From NCBI GenBank assembly GCA_020722815.1, contig DYKB01000037.1:1-62172 (forward strand): a DNA stretch of 62,172 nucleotides, given 5' to 3'. Origin of the DNA: Caldithrix sp. (lineage in GTDB: Bacteria > Zhuqueibacterota > Zhuqueibacteria > Thermofontimicrobiales > Sulfurfontimicrobiaceae). The position numbers and the translations under genes were made by a program. Positions 48,046 through 56,599 of this stretch are shown piece by piece (positions within the stretch are counted from its first letter, which is position 1; every line of letters begins with the position of its first letter). The notes beneath the pieces were generated by a model, which saw nothing but the letters and a program-made list of their open reading frames with translations, had not been told where the DNA came from and did not search any database.

Positions 48046-48258
48046 CGTTAAAACCTTTATCTAAAATGTATAATTAAAGTGTTAATATTTACACCGGCTT
48101 TTTGTCGGTTTTTTGGGATGCGAAATCATACTTTTACCGATGGTTTCGGGTCATTTCTGGCACAGCTGAAAAACGGCTCGTTTTTAGGCAATTACGCTGA
48201 CATGAATTTTAATTTAACCTCTTTTTCAGGGAATTGCTAAAACGAACAATTCCGGATT

Positions 48259-49005
48259 TTAAAAATTGAGTGATAATGCCACCTGTGCACCGTTCCCGTT
48301 CGGAGTGGCTGAAATCGAATAGCCGAATTTTTCCAAATTTTCCTGCTGAAAATTTGGATATAAAAAGAATACATCGACCAGATTCATCAGATAAATAGTC
48401 GCCGTACACCAAAGCCAGAATTTTTGTGACTTGAAAGCATCGTTTGCCTGGCGATTTTTCCGCAGAATCTGCTGCCAATGATTTTCATATTCCTCATTAT
48501 TAAGATTAATTGGGTTGAAATTGGTCAGTAGCGTATTGTAGTCCTTAAGCGTTTGCGAATACTGATTCATCTTCAGCATCGAATATCCAAATGCGAGCCA
48601 AAAAGTTGTTCCGTATAAAAGTCCTTTTGCTTTTCTTTCGGAATAAAAGTGACCCCAGCCGGGACAACCTGCGGCACGAAACAGCGTTTTGAGTGGTGTC
48701 TTTCGCGATAATGAAATACTAAGTGATTGTGATTCACCTGTTTTGAAATAGATGGTTTTTTGCCATGATTCGAATCCTGGTTTTGAGACACGCACCCGAT
48801 AGGGACCATTCAAATCATTCGAATAAGAAAAAGGTGTTTGTGCCAGAATCGTATACCCCCCTGAAAGCTCAACCAGCGCTCCAAGAGGTTTGGTGTTGAT
48901 TGTCAGTGACTTATGGTCATCAGATTGTGCATTTAGTGGTCGTAGTAAAATTCCTTGAATGAAAAGCCAACCAATAGCACAAATTGTCCTTAACAATTGA
49001 TGCAC
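48259..49005 (-). CDS. PEGA-domain and DUF5683-like membrane protein
   Basis: 248 residues from a GTG at 49005, chosen because GGGGAG lies 10 nt upstream and a signal or anchor helix follows; the ATG at 49074 lies inside the preceding gene. A PEGA domain (about 30-100, 'LTINTKPLGALVELSGGYTI', 'PYRVRVSKPGFESWQKTIYF') precedes a DUF5683-like hydrophobic region with 'AGCPGWGHFYSERKAKGLLY' and a second helix pair ('LWCTATIYLMNLVDVFFLYP'). PEGA domains are surface-layer or envelope-associated. The role in the locus is unknown. Confidence 0.7.
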   Translation of the reverse strand: MHQLLRTICAIGWLFIQGILLRPLNAQSDDHKSLTINTKPLGALVELSGGYTILAQTPFSYSNDLNGPYRVRVSKPGFESWQKTIYFKTGESQSLSISLSRKTPLKTLFRAAGCPGWGHFYSERKAKGLLYGTTFWLAFGYSMLKMNQYSQTLKDYNTLLTNFNPINLNNEEYENHWQQILRKNRQANDAFKSQKFWLWCTATIYLMNLVDVFFLYPNFQQENLEKFGYSISATPNGNGAQVALSLNF

Positions 49006-49057
49006 GTGAATATATCTCCCCTTATTAATTAAAATTATTTTTAATACCTGAACCGAA

Positions 49058-50002
49058 TTATTTCCCACCCTCACCTTTGATCATCGATATTATCGTGATG
49101 AAGATAAGTTTAATATCGAAAAAAATTGAGCCATGCTTAATATAATCAAGCTCATAGCTTAGTTTAGTTTTTACATCACTCAAACAGGTATCATAGCCAT
49201 TGTAAATTTGTGCCGAGCCAGTGATACCGGGTTTAATCTGAAATCGGTCGGTATAATTTTGAAAAACTTCAGCAAATTCAACCACAAAACAAGGGCGTTC
49301 CGGTCGAGGTCCCACCAGACTCATTTCACCCTTCAATACATTAAACAGTTGAGGAATTTCATCCAGATGAGTTGCCCGGAGAATCCTTCCCACATGAGTT
49401 ATTCTGGGATCGTTCCGGGAAGCCCACACTGGCCCGGTTCGGAGTTCAGCGTCCTGATACATACTCCGAAATTTATAAAGATGAAAAGGCTGACCATGCA
49501 AATTGGTTTTTCGTCGATCAAAACTGTGTGAACTGCTATGATAAAGCAATCGACTATTCCAATCATCCCCCCGACGTCGATTTTTACCGACCCGGAGTTG
49601 TTTATAAATTATCGGCCCTTTTGATTCCAGTTTGATTATGAGCGGAATCAGGATGAAAAAAGGGATAAAAATACAAATAGCAATGGCTGAAAGTATAATG
49701 TCTAAAAATCGTTTAAGATTTTCGTTGAAAGCCTTTTTGATCCCAATGGCTAATTGTTCTTTTATAAGATCTTCGGGTATAAATAGAAACAATAAAACTG
49801 TACTTAATAAGAAAAATGGCGAAACAAATATTTTTTGCCAATAAAATTGCAGACGCTTTTTTAAATATTGAATATTTTGTTCTTGTTCTTGCTTGGTAAG
49901 TGGTCTTTTTTCAGTAATTTTCGTCTTGATTTTATCGACCGGTTGCTTTGTTAAATAAGACGTATCTGTCCCAAAACAGGCTGGTTCGGAAAGCCGTCCC
50001 AT
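49058..50002 (-). CDS. Initiating sugar-phosphate transferase (WbaP/RfbP C-terminal type)
   Basis: 314 residues. An N-terminal tail and one hydrophobic segment (about 56-75) precede the PF02397 core: 'RFLDIILSAIAICIFIPFFI', 'KLESKGPIIYKQLRVGKNRR', 'HLYKFRSMYQDAELRTGPVW', 'LRATHLDEIPQLFNVLKGEM' and 'SLVGPRPERPCFV'. The DExP, PRP and KFRSM motifs are intact. A roughly 30-residue Ser/Arg-rich insertion follows 'VGKNRRRG'. It attaches the first sugar phosphate to undecaprenyl phosphate. It is the promoter-proximal gene of the locus, with AGGGGG before the ATG. Confidence 0.9.
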   Translation of the reverse strand: MGRLSEPACFGTDTSYLTKQPVDKIKTKITEKRPLTKQEQEQNIQYLKKRLQFYWQKIFVSPFFLLSTVLLFLFIPEDLIKEQLAIGIKKAFNENLKRFLDIILSAIAICIFIPFFILIPLIIKLESKGPIIYKQLRVGKNRRRGDDWNSRLLYHSSSHSFDRRKTNLHGQPFHLYKFRSMYQDAELRTGPVWASRNDPRITHVGRILRATHLDEIPQLFNVLKGEMSLVGPRPERPCFVVEFAEVFQNYTDRFQIKPGITGSAQIYNGYDTCLSDVKTKLSYELDYIKHGSIFFDIKLIFITIISMIKGEGGK

Positions 50003-50416
50003 TAATCCCCCTTAAGAATTTTAAAAACAGCCAAATTATAACAAGTTATAGTGAATTTTGCATAAAGCTGAGCATTATTATAAAAAAATGAGTTATTAGT
50101 TGGCAAAAACTATGCCCCAATTTGAATGAATCAAATCGAATTATTAATCAATTATTTTACATTCAGCGACTGTTTATTGCAGTCTGATGCATTTGAATGC
50201 ACCTGATTAAAAATACTTATTTTGCATTGTATCTTTTTGTGACAATTGAATCGGCTTATAACAAATTTTTACTCCAAAGAATACTTTTAGCGCTGTAAAA
50301 ATCGACCAAATTGAAGATAAATATTAAAAAAAATGCGAAAAACCAGTAAAAATTTGTCGATTCTTATAAAATTCATTTATTCACTCCTGTTTCAGTATTA
50401 GAACTGGTGGATTTTT
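50003..50416. other. Divergent intergenic region upstream of the polysaccharide locus
   Basis: Highly AT-rich and without a convincing gene. On the minus strand a TATAAT-like hexamer (complement of 50035-50040) lies about 35 nt upstream of the sugar-transferase start, but the -35 match is poor, so I do not call a promoter. The polysaccharide locus must nevertheless start here or nearby. Confidence 0.4.
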
Positions 50417-50590
50417 ATGCCACAAGGTGTTTATCATATCGGAGAAAACGAGTGCAATTTTTGTGAAAGAAGTTGCATCGTGATTAAAAATTCATGGATG
50501 TCTCGGATTTTTAATAAGCCATTTTTCTCCATGATTGTCAGATTGACATACTTAAAAAAAGCTTGCAAATCAAAATTTTATTTCTTATAA
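50417..50590 (+). CDS. Possible 57-residue Cys-containing small ORF
   Basis: An ATG at 50417 with GGTGG 6 nt upstream opens a 57-codon frame ending at 50590. It carries a 'CNFCERSC' cluster (CxxCxxxC) and a basic C-terminal half. The stop overlaps the -10 of the promoter at 50563-50591. It has no recognised family and could be chance in AT-rich sequence. Confidence 0.2.
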   Translation: MPQGVYHIGENECNFCERSCIVIKNSWMSRIFNKPFFSMIVRLTYLKKACKSKFYFL

Positions 50591-50591
50591 T
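50563..50591 (+). promoter_or_regulatory. Sigma70-type promoter of the leader-peptide unit
   Basis: TTGCAA (50563-50568) and TATAAT (50586-50591) are separated by exactly 17 bp. The expected start is about 50598, giving a transcript that runs through a 29-codon ORF to the terminator ending at about 50742, or on into the ferredoxin gene if read through. Confidence 0.65.
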
Positions 50592-50619
50592 TGAAATGAA
50601 CTGCCTGAGGTGGTATTTA

Positions 50620-50709
50620 ATGGATGAAATGTTATTTCTGATGTGTACGCTACTAAATATATCATTACCAAAGTTATTGTTTCTTTTTGAATTACTTCAA
50701 ATGCGTTGA
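50620..50709 (+). CDS. Leucine-rich 29-residue leader peptide or small hydrophobic peptide
   Basis: The ORF runs from ATG 50620 to TGA 50707-50709. GAGGTGG (50607-50613) provides a well-spaced ribosome site. The peptide starts MDEMLFLMCTLLN and has 10 Leu in 29 residues plus several Phe and Met. The stop codon lies inside the 5' arm of the terminator hairpin at 50699-50737. This geometry suggests a regulatory leader for the downstream 2-oxoacid:ferredoxin oxidoreductase operon. Alternatives are a free-standing small membrane peptide or a type I toxin-like peptide. Coding status is inferred from signals only. Confidence 0.45.
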   Translation: MDEMLFLMCTLLNISLPKLLFLFELLQMR

Positions 50710-50742
50710 AGGTCGCCGAAATACATTCAACGCATTTTTTAT
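50699..50742 (+). terminator. Rho-independent terminator / possible attenuator ahead of the ferredoxin oxidoreductase operon
   Basis: AAATGCGTTGAA (50699-50710) pairs perfectly with TTCAACGCATTT (50726-50737) around a 15-nt loop, followed by T residues through 50745. It lies 78 nt before the ferredoxin start. The leader ORF stop codon at 50707-50709 is within the first arm, so a ribosome held at the stop would block folding. Confidence 0.8.
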
Positions 50743-50819
50743 TTTATAATGTATCGCCTTTTTGATAGGATTCTGGTACACGCAGGGCTGAATTATTTTA
50801 TTACCATAAGGAGGAGGAA

Positions 50820-51065
50820 ATGTCTGAAAAGCCGGATATTTTAAGTTTACCATATCTGGAGATTACCAGTGACCTGTGTAAAGGGTGTGGATTGTGTATT
50901 GAACATTGTCCACAAAAGGTTATTGAGTTTTCCGCAAATTTTAATACCCTTGGCTATCGATATGCCATTTATATGGGGGAAGGCTGTACCGGCTGTGGTG
51001 TCTGTTTTTATTGTTGCCCGGAGCCCGGAGCCATTACTATTTATAAAAAGCCGAAAGGAGCGTAA
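50820..51065 (+). CDS. 2-oxoacid:ferredoxin oxidoreductase, ferredoxin (delta) subunit
   Basis: An 81-residue dicluster ferredoxin with motifs '[12 protein letters not shown]' and '[15 protein letters not shown]', binding two [4Fe-4S] clusters. AAGGAGGAGG precedes the ATG. It is the first gene of a three-gene operon, 3 nt from the alpha subunit gene. In this enzyme class the ferredoxin subunit passes electrons from the TPP site to free ferredoxin. The order (delta, alpha, beta-gamma) matches Vor/Kor-type enzymes. Confidence 0.92.
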   Translation: MSEKPDILSLPYLEITSDLCKGCGLCIEHCPQKVIEFSANFNTLGYRYAIYMGEGCTGCGVCFYCCPEPGAITIYKKPKGA

Positions 51066-51068
51066 GGT

Positions 51069-52109
51069 ATGCCAAAAGAACTTATCAAAGGAAATGAAGC
51101 GGTGGTTAAAGGGGCATTATTGGCTGGTTGTACGCATTATTTTGGTTATCCGATTACGCCTGCCAGTGAAATTGCGCAAGCCGCGGCATTTTATTTCCCG
51201 TTAATGGGACATACTTTTATTCAGGCCGAAAGTGAAATTGCTGCCATGAATATGGTTTATGGGGCGGCAGCGGCGGGTCGTCGGGTGATGACTGCTTCAT
51301 CTGGCCCTGGCATCAGTTTAAAACAGGAGGCCATTTCGTACATGGCAGGGGCCGAATTACCCTGTGTGATTATCGATGTGATGCGGGCCGGTCCGGGGCT
51401 TGGAAATATCTGGCCGGAACAGGGTGATTATAATCAGGTTGTTAAAGGTGGTGGACACGGGAATTATCGGAATATCGTAATTGCGCCTAATTCTGCTCAG
51501 GAAATGTGTGATCTGACCATCAAAGCCTTTGAACTGGCAGAACAATTTCGCAATACTTGCGTGGTTCTGGCTGATGCCTATATTGGCCAGATGATGGAAC
51601 CTGTTGAATTTCCCACCACACGGTTGAAAGTGGACCGGAAAGAATGGGCAGTTTATGGTGATTCCGAAAGTAAGAAAAATTTGATCTCTTCGATTTTGAT
51701 GAATACCGAGCTGCTTGAAAAGCACAATTTCAAGCTTCAGGAGAAATATGCGCAAATTGCTCAGACAACAGTTCTGTATGAGGATTATTTCTGCGCTGAT
51801 GCGGAATTAATTCTAATCGGGTATGGTATAGTTTCACGGATGCTTCTGAGTGTGGTTGATGCGATGCGGTCAGCCGGCAGAAAGGTTGGACTGTTGCGTC
51901 CAATTACCCTGTTCCCATTTCCAAATCAAAAGATACAAGCGTTGGCTGAAAGTAACCCCAGATTTCTGGTTGTCGAATTGAGTAATGGCCAGATGGTGGA
52001 TGATGTTCGGTTGGCGTTAAATGGAAAGTGTGATGTTTTCTTTTATTCACGAATGGGCGGCGCTGTTCCATCGGTAAAAGAAATCATTGAAGTCGCGAAA
52101 AAATATTGA
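51069..52109 (+). CDS. 2-oxoacid:ferredoxin oxidoreductase, alpha subunit (Vor/Kor type)
   Basis: 346 residues. The POR N-terminal pyrimidine-binding domain has '[20 protein letters not shown]', '[11 protein letters not shown]', '[20 protein letters not shown]' and '[20 protein letters not shown]'. A C-terminal transketolase-like domain follows ('[14 protein letters not shown]', '[15 protein letters not shown]'). It decarboxylates a 2-oxoacid to an acyl-CoA together with the next gene's product. Branched-chain 2-oxoacids (Vor) or 2-oxoglutarate (Kor) are the likely substrates; the sequence alone does not decide. Confidence 0.92.
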   Translation: MPKELIKGNEAVVKGALLAGCTHYFGYPITPASEIAQAAAFYFPLMGHTFIQAESEIAAMNMVYGAAAAGRRVMTASSGPGISLKQEAISYMAGAELPCVIIDVMRAGPGLGNIWPEQGDYNQVVKGGGHGNYRNIVIAPNSAQEMCDLTIKAFELAEQFRNTCVVLADAYIGQMMEPVEFPTTRLKVDRKEWAVYGDSESKKNLISSILMNTELLEKHNFKLQEKYAQIAQTTVLYEDYFCADAELILIGYGIVSRMLLSVVDAMRSAGRKVGLLRPITLFPFPNQKIQALAESNPRFLVVELSNGQMVDDVRLALNGKCDVFFYSRMGGAVPSVKEIIEVAKKY

Positions 52110-52129
52110 TGATTCAGCAGGAGAGTAAA

Positions 52130-53584
52130 ATGAATGCACAAGTCTTAAAAAAACCAGCCTCATTTTATGATAAGTTCGAACGCAAGGGGGGGGCACATCA
52201 GCAGACCACCCACTACTGTCCGGGATGCGGTCATGGAATTTTACATAAATTAATTGCGGAAGCGCTGGATGATTTTCAAATTTCAGATAAAACAATTTTG
52301 ATTTCACCTGTTGGTTGCTCTGTTTTTGCCTATTATTATTTCGATGTGGGAAATGTTCAGGCAGCCCATGGCCGGGCGCCGGCAGTGGCGACGGGAATAA
52401 AACGGTCAAATCCCGAGAGTATTGTTATCTCATATCAGGGAGATGGTGATCTGGCGGCGATTGGGGGAAATGAGATTTTACATGCTGCCAACCGCGGGGA
52501 AAACATCACCGTATTTTTTGTAAATAACGCCATCTACGGTATGACTGGTGGTCAAATGGCCCCCACAACCCTAATTGGCCAAAAAACAACGACCAGTCCC
52601 AGAGGGCGGGATATTTATAATGAAGGATACCCTATTCGAATGACGGAGATAATCGGAACGTTAAGTGCGCCGGTACTGGTACAACGTGTTTCACTGCATG
52701 ATTTTAAACATATTAGCCTGGCGCGACGTGCTATCCGAAAAGCGCTGCAGGCACAAATTGAACATAAGGGCTTCTCATTCATTGAGGTTCTTTCCCCCTG
52801 TCCAACCGGCTGGAAAATGTCGCCAGTGGAAGCGCAAAAATGGATTCAATCAAATATGATTCCTTATTTTCCGGTTGAGACATTCAAAGACAATACAAAG
52901 GATGCCATCGCTCATTATGTTCCTTCCAGCACAATTTCAGATAGTGATTTTCTGGATATTTTAGGACTTTCGAAAACTGCTGAAATTGCCAGCCCAACCC
53001 AGGAATACCTTGATCAATTTTCATTGCAGATGCTTAAGATCGCCGGTTTTGGCGGGCAAGGGGTTCTTTCCGCAGGTGTTCTTCTGGCAAATTGTGGGAT
53101 GAATCAGGGATTAAATGTAAGCTGGATTCCTTCTTATGGACCAGAAATGCGCGGTGGTACGGCAAACTGTAGCGTTATCCTATCAAAAGAACGCATTGGT
53201 TCACCATTGACTCCCAATCCGAATGTGTTGGTGGCGATGAATGACCCTTCGTTAGATACTTTTGAAGCGGATGTGGAACCAGATGGTTTAATTATCGTTA
53301 ATTCATCTATCATCAAACGGAAAGTGACGCGGACAGATGTCCGGGTCATTTATATCCCGTTGACTGAAATCGCCGCTGGGCTGGGACTGGTTGCCGCGGC
53401 CAATATGGTTATGTTGGGAGCGTATCTGACATATTCCAGAACAATTCCAATTGAAAAATTAATCGAGACCATCCCCCAGGTGTTGAAGAAGAAACATCTG
53501 ATTGACATCAACATCCAGGCAGTTCATGCGGGTGTCAAATATATTCATGAAAATTATCCGGCGTTTCAAAAATCGGATAAATGA
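52130..53584 (+). CDS. 2-oxoacid:ferredoxin oxidoreductase, fused beta and gamma subunits
   Basis: 484 residues from the ATG at 52130, which has AGGAG 6 nt upstream; the frame itself opens at a TTG (52106) overlapping the alpha stop. Residues up to about 280 are the TPP-binding beta subunit ('HYCPGCGHGILHKLIAEALD', 'GDGDLAAIGGNEILHAANRG', 'FFVNNAIYGMTGGQMAPTT'). From about 300, a gamma subunit follows ('KIAGFGGQGVLSAGVLLANC', 'SYGPEMRGGTANCSVILS'). Fusion of these normally separate chains keeps stoichiometry fixed. It completes the complex encoded here. Confidence 0.92.
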   Translation: MNAQVLKKPASFYDKFERKGGAHQQTTHYCPGCGHGILHKLIAEALDDFQISDKTILISPVGCSVFAYYYFDVGNVQAAHGRAPAVATGIKRSNPESIVISYQGDGDLAAIGGNEILHAANRGENITVFFVNNAIYGMTGGQMAPTTLIGQKTTTSPRGRDIYNEGYPIRMTEIIGTLSAPVLVQRVSLHDFKHISLARRAIRKALQAQIEHKGFSFIEVLSPCPTGWKMSPVEAQKWIQSNMIPYFPVETFKDNTKDAIAHYVPSSTISDSDFLDILGLSKTAEIASPTQEYLDQFSLQMLKIAGFGGQGVLSAGVLLANCGMNQGLNVSWIPSYGPEMRGGTANCSVILSKERIGSPLTPNPNVLVAMNDPSLDTFEADVEPDGLIIVNSSIIKRKVTRTDVRVIYIPLTEIAAGLGLVAAANMVMLGAYLTYSRTIPIEKLIETIPQVLKKKHLIDINIQAVHAGVKYIHENYPAFQKSDK

Positions 53585-53608
53585 GAAATTCTGAATTTTT
53601 CAGAATTT
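53585..53608 (+). terminator. AT-rich hairpin after the oxidoreductase operon
   Basis: AAATTCTGAA (53586-53595) and TTCAGAATTT (53599-53608) form a 10-bp perfect stem with a 3-nt loop immediately after the stop codon, with only a short T-tract. It is a probable weak terminator or 3' stabiliser. Confidence 0.55.
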
Positions 53609-53971
53609 TGTGGATATTAATGGAATTATTCATTTATATTATTAAATTTAACTAAATTAGTGGTCGAGACCGAAATACGAGCCAGCATGATTGGCTCAAA
53701 TTAATTTTAAAATGGTTATATTCAGGAAGAGAAATTTATTGAGCTGCTTGCTTTCATTTGTTTTTGTGACAAACTGAAAACTGACGACAGCCAATATTTA
53801 TTATTGAATATCATAGGTGCAGATATTGTGAAGGATGTCATCACCTGACATTTAAAGGATGAGCTGATGCGAGGCGCCGGCATGACGACCCTCTTTCTCT
53901 TCAGCTTGTCTTGAAGTCTCGATATTTTGATTCTTATGAAAAATTGAAGTTCTTTTGGACATGTATACTCG
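53609..53971. other. Intergenic region without recognised gene
   Basis: No coding frame is supported. The only structure seen is a small palindrome ATGTCA/TGACAT near 53836-53852. A promoter for the radical SAM gene should lie here but no clean -35/-10 pair was found. Confidence 0.4.
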
Positions 53972-56575
53972 ATGAATTCGATTGAAACGACGTTTTACCA
54001 GGATTTAATTCCTTTTGTTAAAAAGCCAGGCCGTTATCTTGGAAATGAGATAAATGTAATTAAAAAGGATTGGAACAGGCTGCAGGTCCGGTTTGCCCTG
54101 ATTTTCCCGGAATTATATGAATTGGGAATGTCTTATCTGGGTTTTGATATTTTATATCATTTATTAAATCAGGAATCGGATATCTGCGCGGAACGCGTTT
54201 TCGCCCCGGATGAGGATATGGAAGAATTGTTACGCGCGCAGGGGGTTCCGCTATTTTCATTAGAATCTAAAATGCCAATGAAGGCATTTGATATTCTGGG
54301 ATTCACGTTTCAATATGAGTTGCATGTAACCAACATTTTAAATATTCTTGATTTAAGCCAAATTCCTTTACTTGCCAGTGACCGAACGGATGACGACCCG
54401 TTGGTACTTGTTGGTGGTCCGTGTGCTTATAATCCTGAGCCGATTGCTGATTATATCGATGCCATCGTGCTGGGGGATGGGGAAGAGGTCGTTTTTGAGG
54501 TAGCAGAAGTAATTCGACAGCGTCAGTTGAATCACTGGACACGTCTGGAAACTTTAAAAGAACTTGCCAAACTACCTGGAATTTATATTCCCCGGTTTTA
54601 TCAGGTCGAATATACTGCTGATGGACGGTTTGAACGCTTGACATCATTGGACGAGTCGATCCCGGCAACGATCAACGCGCGAATTATTCCATCGTTACGA
54701 CCGATAAATTATCCAACCAAACCGATAGTTCCATTAATTCCGATTACGCACGATAGATTTAGCATGGAAATAATGCGTGGATGCACACGCGGCTGCCGTT
54801 TTTGTAATGCCGGTATTCTTTATCGACCGGTTCGCCAGCGACCCGTGGCGGACCTGGTTCAGCAAACACAGGCAGTCATTCAGCATACGGGTTATGAAGA
54901 ACTGTCATTGGTTTCGCTCTCGACCTCGGACTATTCAGATTTAAAGGAATTAATTTTTAATTTATCTGATTTTGTAAAACAAAAAAATTTGAGACTTTCT
55001 TTTCCTTCACTAAGACCGGAAACTTTTTCGAGTGAAGTCGCTTTATTAGCTGCTGATTTAAAAAAATCGGGTTTAACGCTTGCGCCCGAGGCCGGAACGG
55101 AACGTTTGCGGCAGGTCATTAATAAGACGAATACGAATGCGGATTTGCTCCAGGCGGTGCAAATTGCGCTGGAAAAAGGTTGGCAATTAATTAAACTTTA
55201 TTTTATGATCGGCCAACCCACCGAGACGCTGGAGGATCTGGACGGCATTTGTGTGCTGCTTTCAGAAGCAGCCAAAATTGCTAAACGATTTGGGGGAAAA
55301 CAAATTAATGTTTCAATTTCACCTTTTATTCCTAAACCGCATACGCCTTTTCAGTGGGAAGCCCAGAATTCAATGGCCGAATTCGCTGAAAAAATTCGAC
55401 ATATTCGACGTCAGGCTTATCAGCGGAATGTGAATTTAAGCTGGCGCGATCCTGAAGTGGCTTTAATTGAGGGGGCCATTGCGCGGGGTGATCGTCGGCT
55501 GGGCGCTGTCATTTATCAGGCCTGGCGATTGGGTGCCAAATTTGATGCCTGGACGCATCAGTTTTCTTTCACGAGGTGGCAAAACGCCTTTGACGCGGTT
55601 GGAATACGGCCAGAATTTTTTTGCGAAGCGAAGAATCCCGAGCAGATTCTTCCCTGGCAGCATCTATCCACAGGGGTTACCCAAAAGTTTTTGTTACGTG
55701 AAAGAGAAAATGCGTACCAAACACAGGTGACAGATGATTGCCGCAATGGAAAATGTCATGCTTGTGGTCTGATGGAACAGCCGGTGTGTCAGGCGATTCG
55801 TTCAAAATCGAAACAAAAAGTTGATGAAACGCCGTCTTCTGATTTGGAAAATCAGGCAAATCGAGCATCTTTACCGATTCAATCCGTTGCGGAAACGGTT
55901 CCTGTTACTTTTCGGTTAAAGTATGCCAAACGAAATGATATGCGTTTTCTGTCCCATCTGGATATCTTGCGTTTCTGGGAACGCGCATTTCGACGGGCCA
56001 ATATTCCAATTTGTTATTCGCAGGGATATCATCCACATCCAAAGATTTCTTTTGGTCCCCCGCTATCACTCGGATATGAGAGTGATGCCGAATATCTTGA
56101 TTTCCAGTCTCCTGGATTATCGGTGGATGAAATTCTGCCACGATTGAAGACCACGCTTCCACCAGGTATTGCGGCCTTGGAATTGAAATTATTATACACC
56201 AAACAACGATCTTTAACAGCAGCGATAAACCGAATTGATTATGAAGTTATTTTTCCAGAATTGGTTGATAGAAAGTTGATAAATGAAGGGATAGAAAAGT
56301 TTCTTCGATCAAATTCATTTGTTGTTTCGCGCAAAACCGAAACGCGCGTTCAGGAAATTGATATTTTGCCATTTATAAAAGAATTATTTTTTGATCAGGA
56401 AATGGCGAAATTAGTTGTCATTACCAATTTGATAAATGGTAAAACGGTGCGGATTGATGAAATTTTGACTGATATTTGTCATCTGACGTTTCCTGAAAAA
56501 GCACGGTGTCAGGTCAAGCGAACAGCGATGTATATTGAATTTGGGGAGTATCAAAAGACCCCGATGGAAATTTAA
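53972..56575 (+). CDS. Radical SAM protein (TIGR03960-like) fused to a DUF2344 domain
   Basis: 867 residues. The N-terminal ~230 residues resemble the B12-binding-like region of TIGR03960 proteins ('RFALIFPELYELGMSYLGFD', 'VLVGGPCAYNPEP', 'IDAIVLGDGEEVVFE'). The radical SAM motif is 'RGCTRGCRFCNAG' (Cys near 271, 275 and 278), with 'TLAPEAGTERLRQVINKTNT' and 'IKLYFMIGQPTETLEDLDG'. From about 640, a DUF2344 domain follows ('FRLKYAKRNDMRFLSHLDIL', 'CYSQGYHPHPKISFGPPLSL'). These two proteins are often adjacent or fused upstream of RNase G and rplU-rpmA, as here. A role in RNA or ribosome modification is suspected from context but unproven. The ribosome site is weak. Confidence 0.88.
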   Translation: MNSIETTFYQDLIPFVKKPGRYLGNEINVIKKDWNRLQVRFALIFPELYELGMSYLGFDILYHLLNQESDICAERVFAPDEDMEELLRAQGVPLFSLESKMPMKAFDILGFTFQYELHVTNILNILDLSQIPLLASDRTDDDPLVLVGGPCAYNPEPIADYIDAIVLGDGEEVVFEVAEVIRQRQLNHWTRLETLKELAKLPGIYIPRFYQVEYTADGRFERLTSLDESIPATINARIIPSLRPINYPTKPIVPLIPITHDRFSMEIMRGCTRGCRFCNAGILYRPVRQRPVADLVQQTQAVIQHTGYEELSLVSLSTSDYSDLKELIFNLSDFVKQKNLRLSFPSLRPETFSSEVALLAADLKKSGLTLAPEAGTERLRQVINKTNTNADLLQAVQIALEKGWQLIKLYFMIGQPTETLEDLDGICVLLSEAAKIAKRFGGKQINVSISPFIPKPHTPFQWEAQNSMAEFAEKIRHIRRQAYQRNVNLSWRDPEVALIEGAIARGDRRLGAVIYQAWRLGAKFDAWTHQFSFTRWQNAFDAVGIRPEFFCEAKNPEQILPWQHLSTGVTQKFLLRERENAYQTQVTDDCRNGKCHACGLMEQPVCQAIRSKSKQKVDETPSSDLENQANRASLPIQSVAETVPVTFRLKYAKRNDMRFLSHLDILRFWERAFRRANIPICYSQGYHPHPKISFGPPLSLGYESDAEYLDFQSPGLSVDEILPRLKTTLPPGIAALELKLLYTKQRSLTAAINRIDYEVIFPELVDRKLINEGIEKFLRSNSFVVSRKTETRVQEIDILPFIKELFFDQEMAKLVVITNLINGKTVRIDEILTDICHLTFPEKARCQVKRTAMYIEFGEYQKTPMEI

Positions 56576-56599
56576 CTTGAAAGGCGAAATTAGAATTAT

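Noticed and set aside
48093..48114. Terminator-like hairpin on the + strand (ACCGGC / GTCGGT, then T6) antisense to the polysaccharide locus
   Set aside because: The stem is only 6 bp with a G-U pair and no + strand gene or promoter precedes it, so it is probably chance in a T-rich gap.
49006..49074. ATG at 49074 as start of the PEGA-domain gene
   Set aside because: It overlaps the sugar transferase stop and gives an atypical signal; the GTG at 49005 has GGGGAG upstream.
50035..50066. Minus-strand TATAAT as promoter of the polysaccharide locus
   Set aside because: The -10 match is good but no acceptable -35 lies at 16-18 bp.
52047..52409. 120-codon minus-strand frame opposite the ferredoxin oxidoreductase genes
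   Set aside because: It overlaps the alpha/beta junction of an intact operon and shows no family features.
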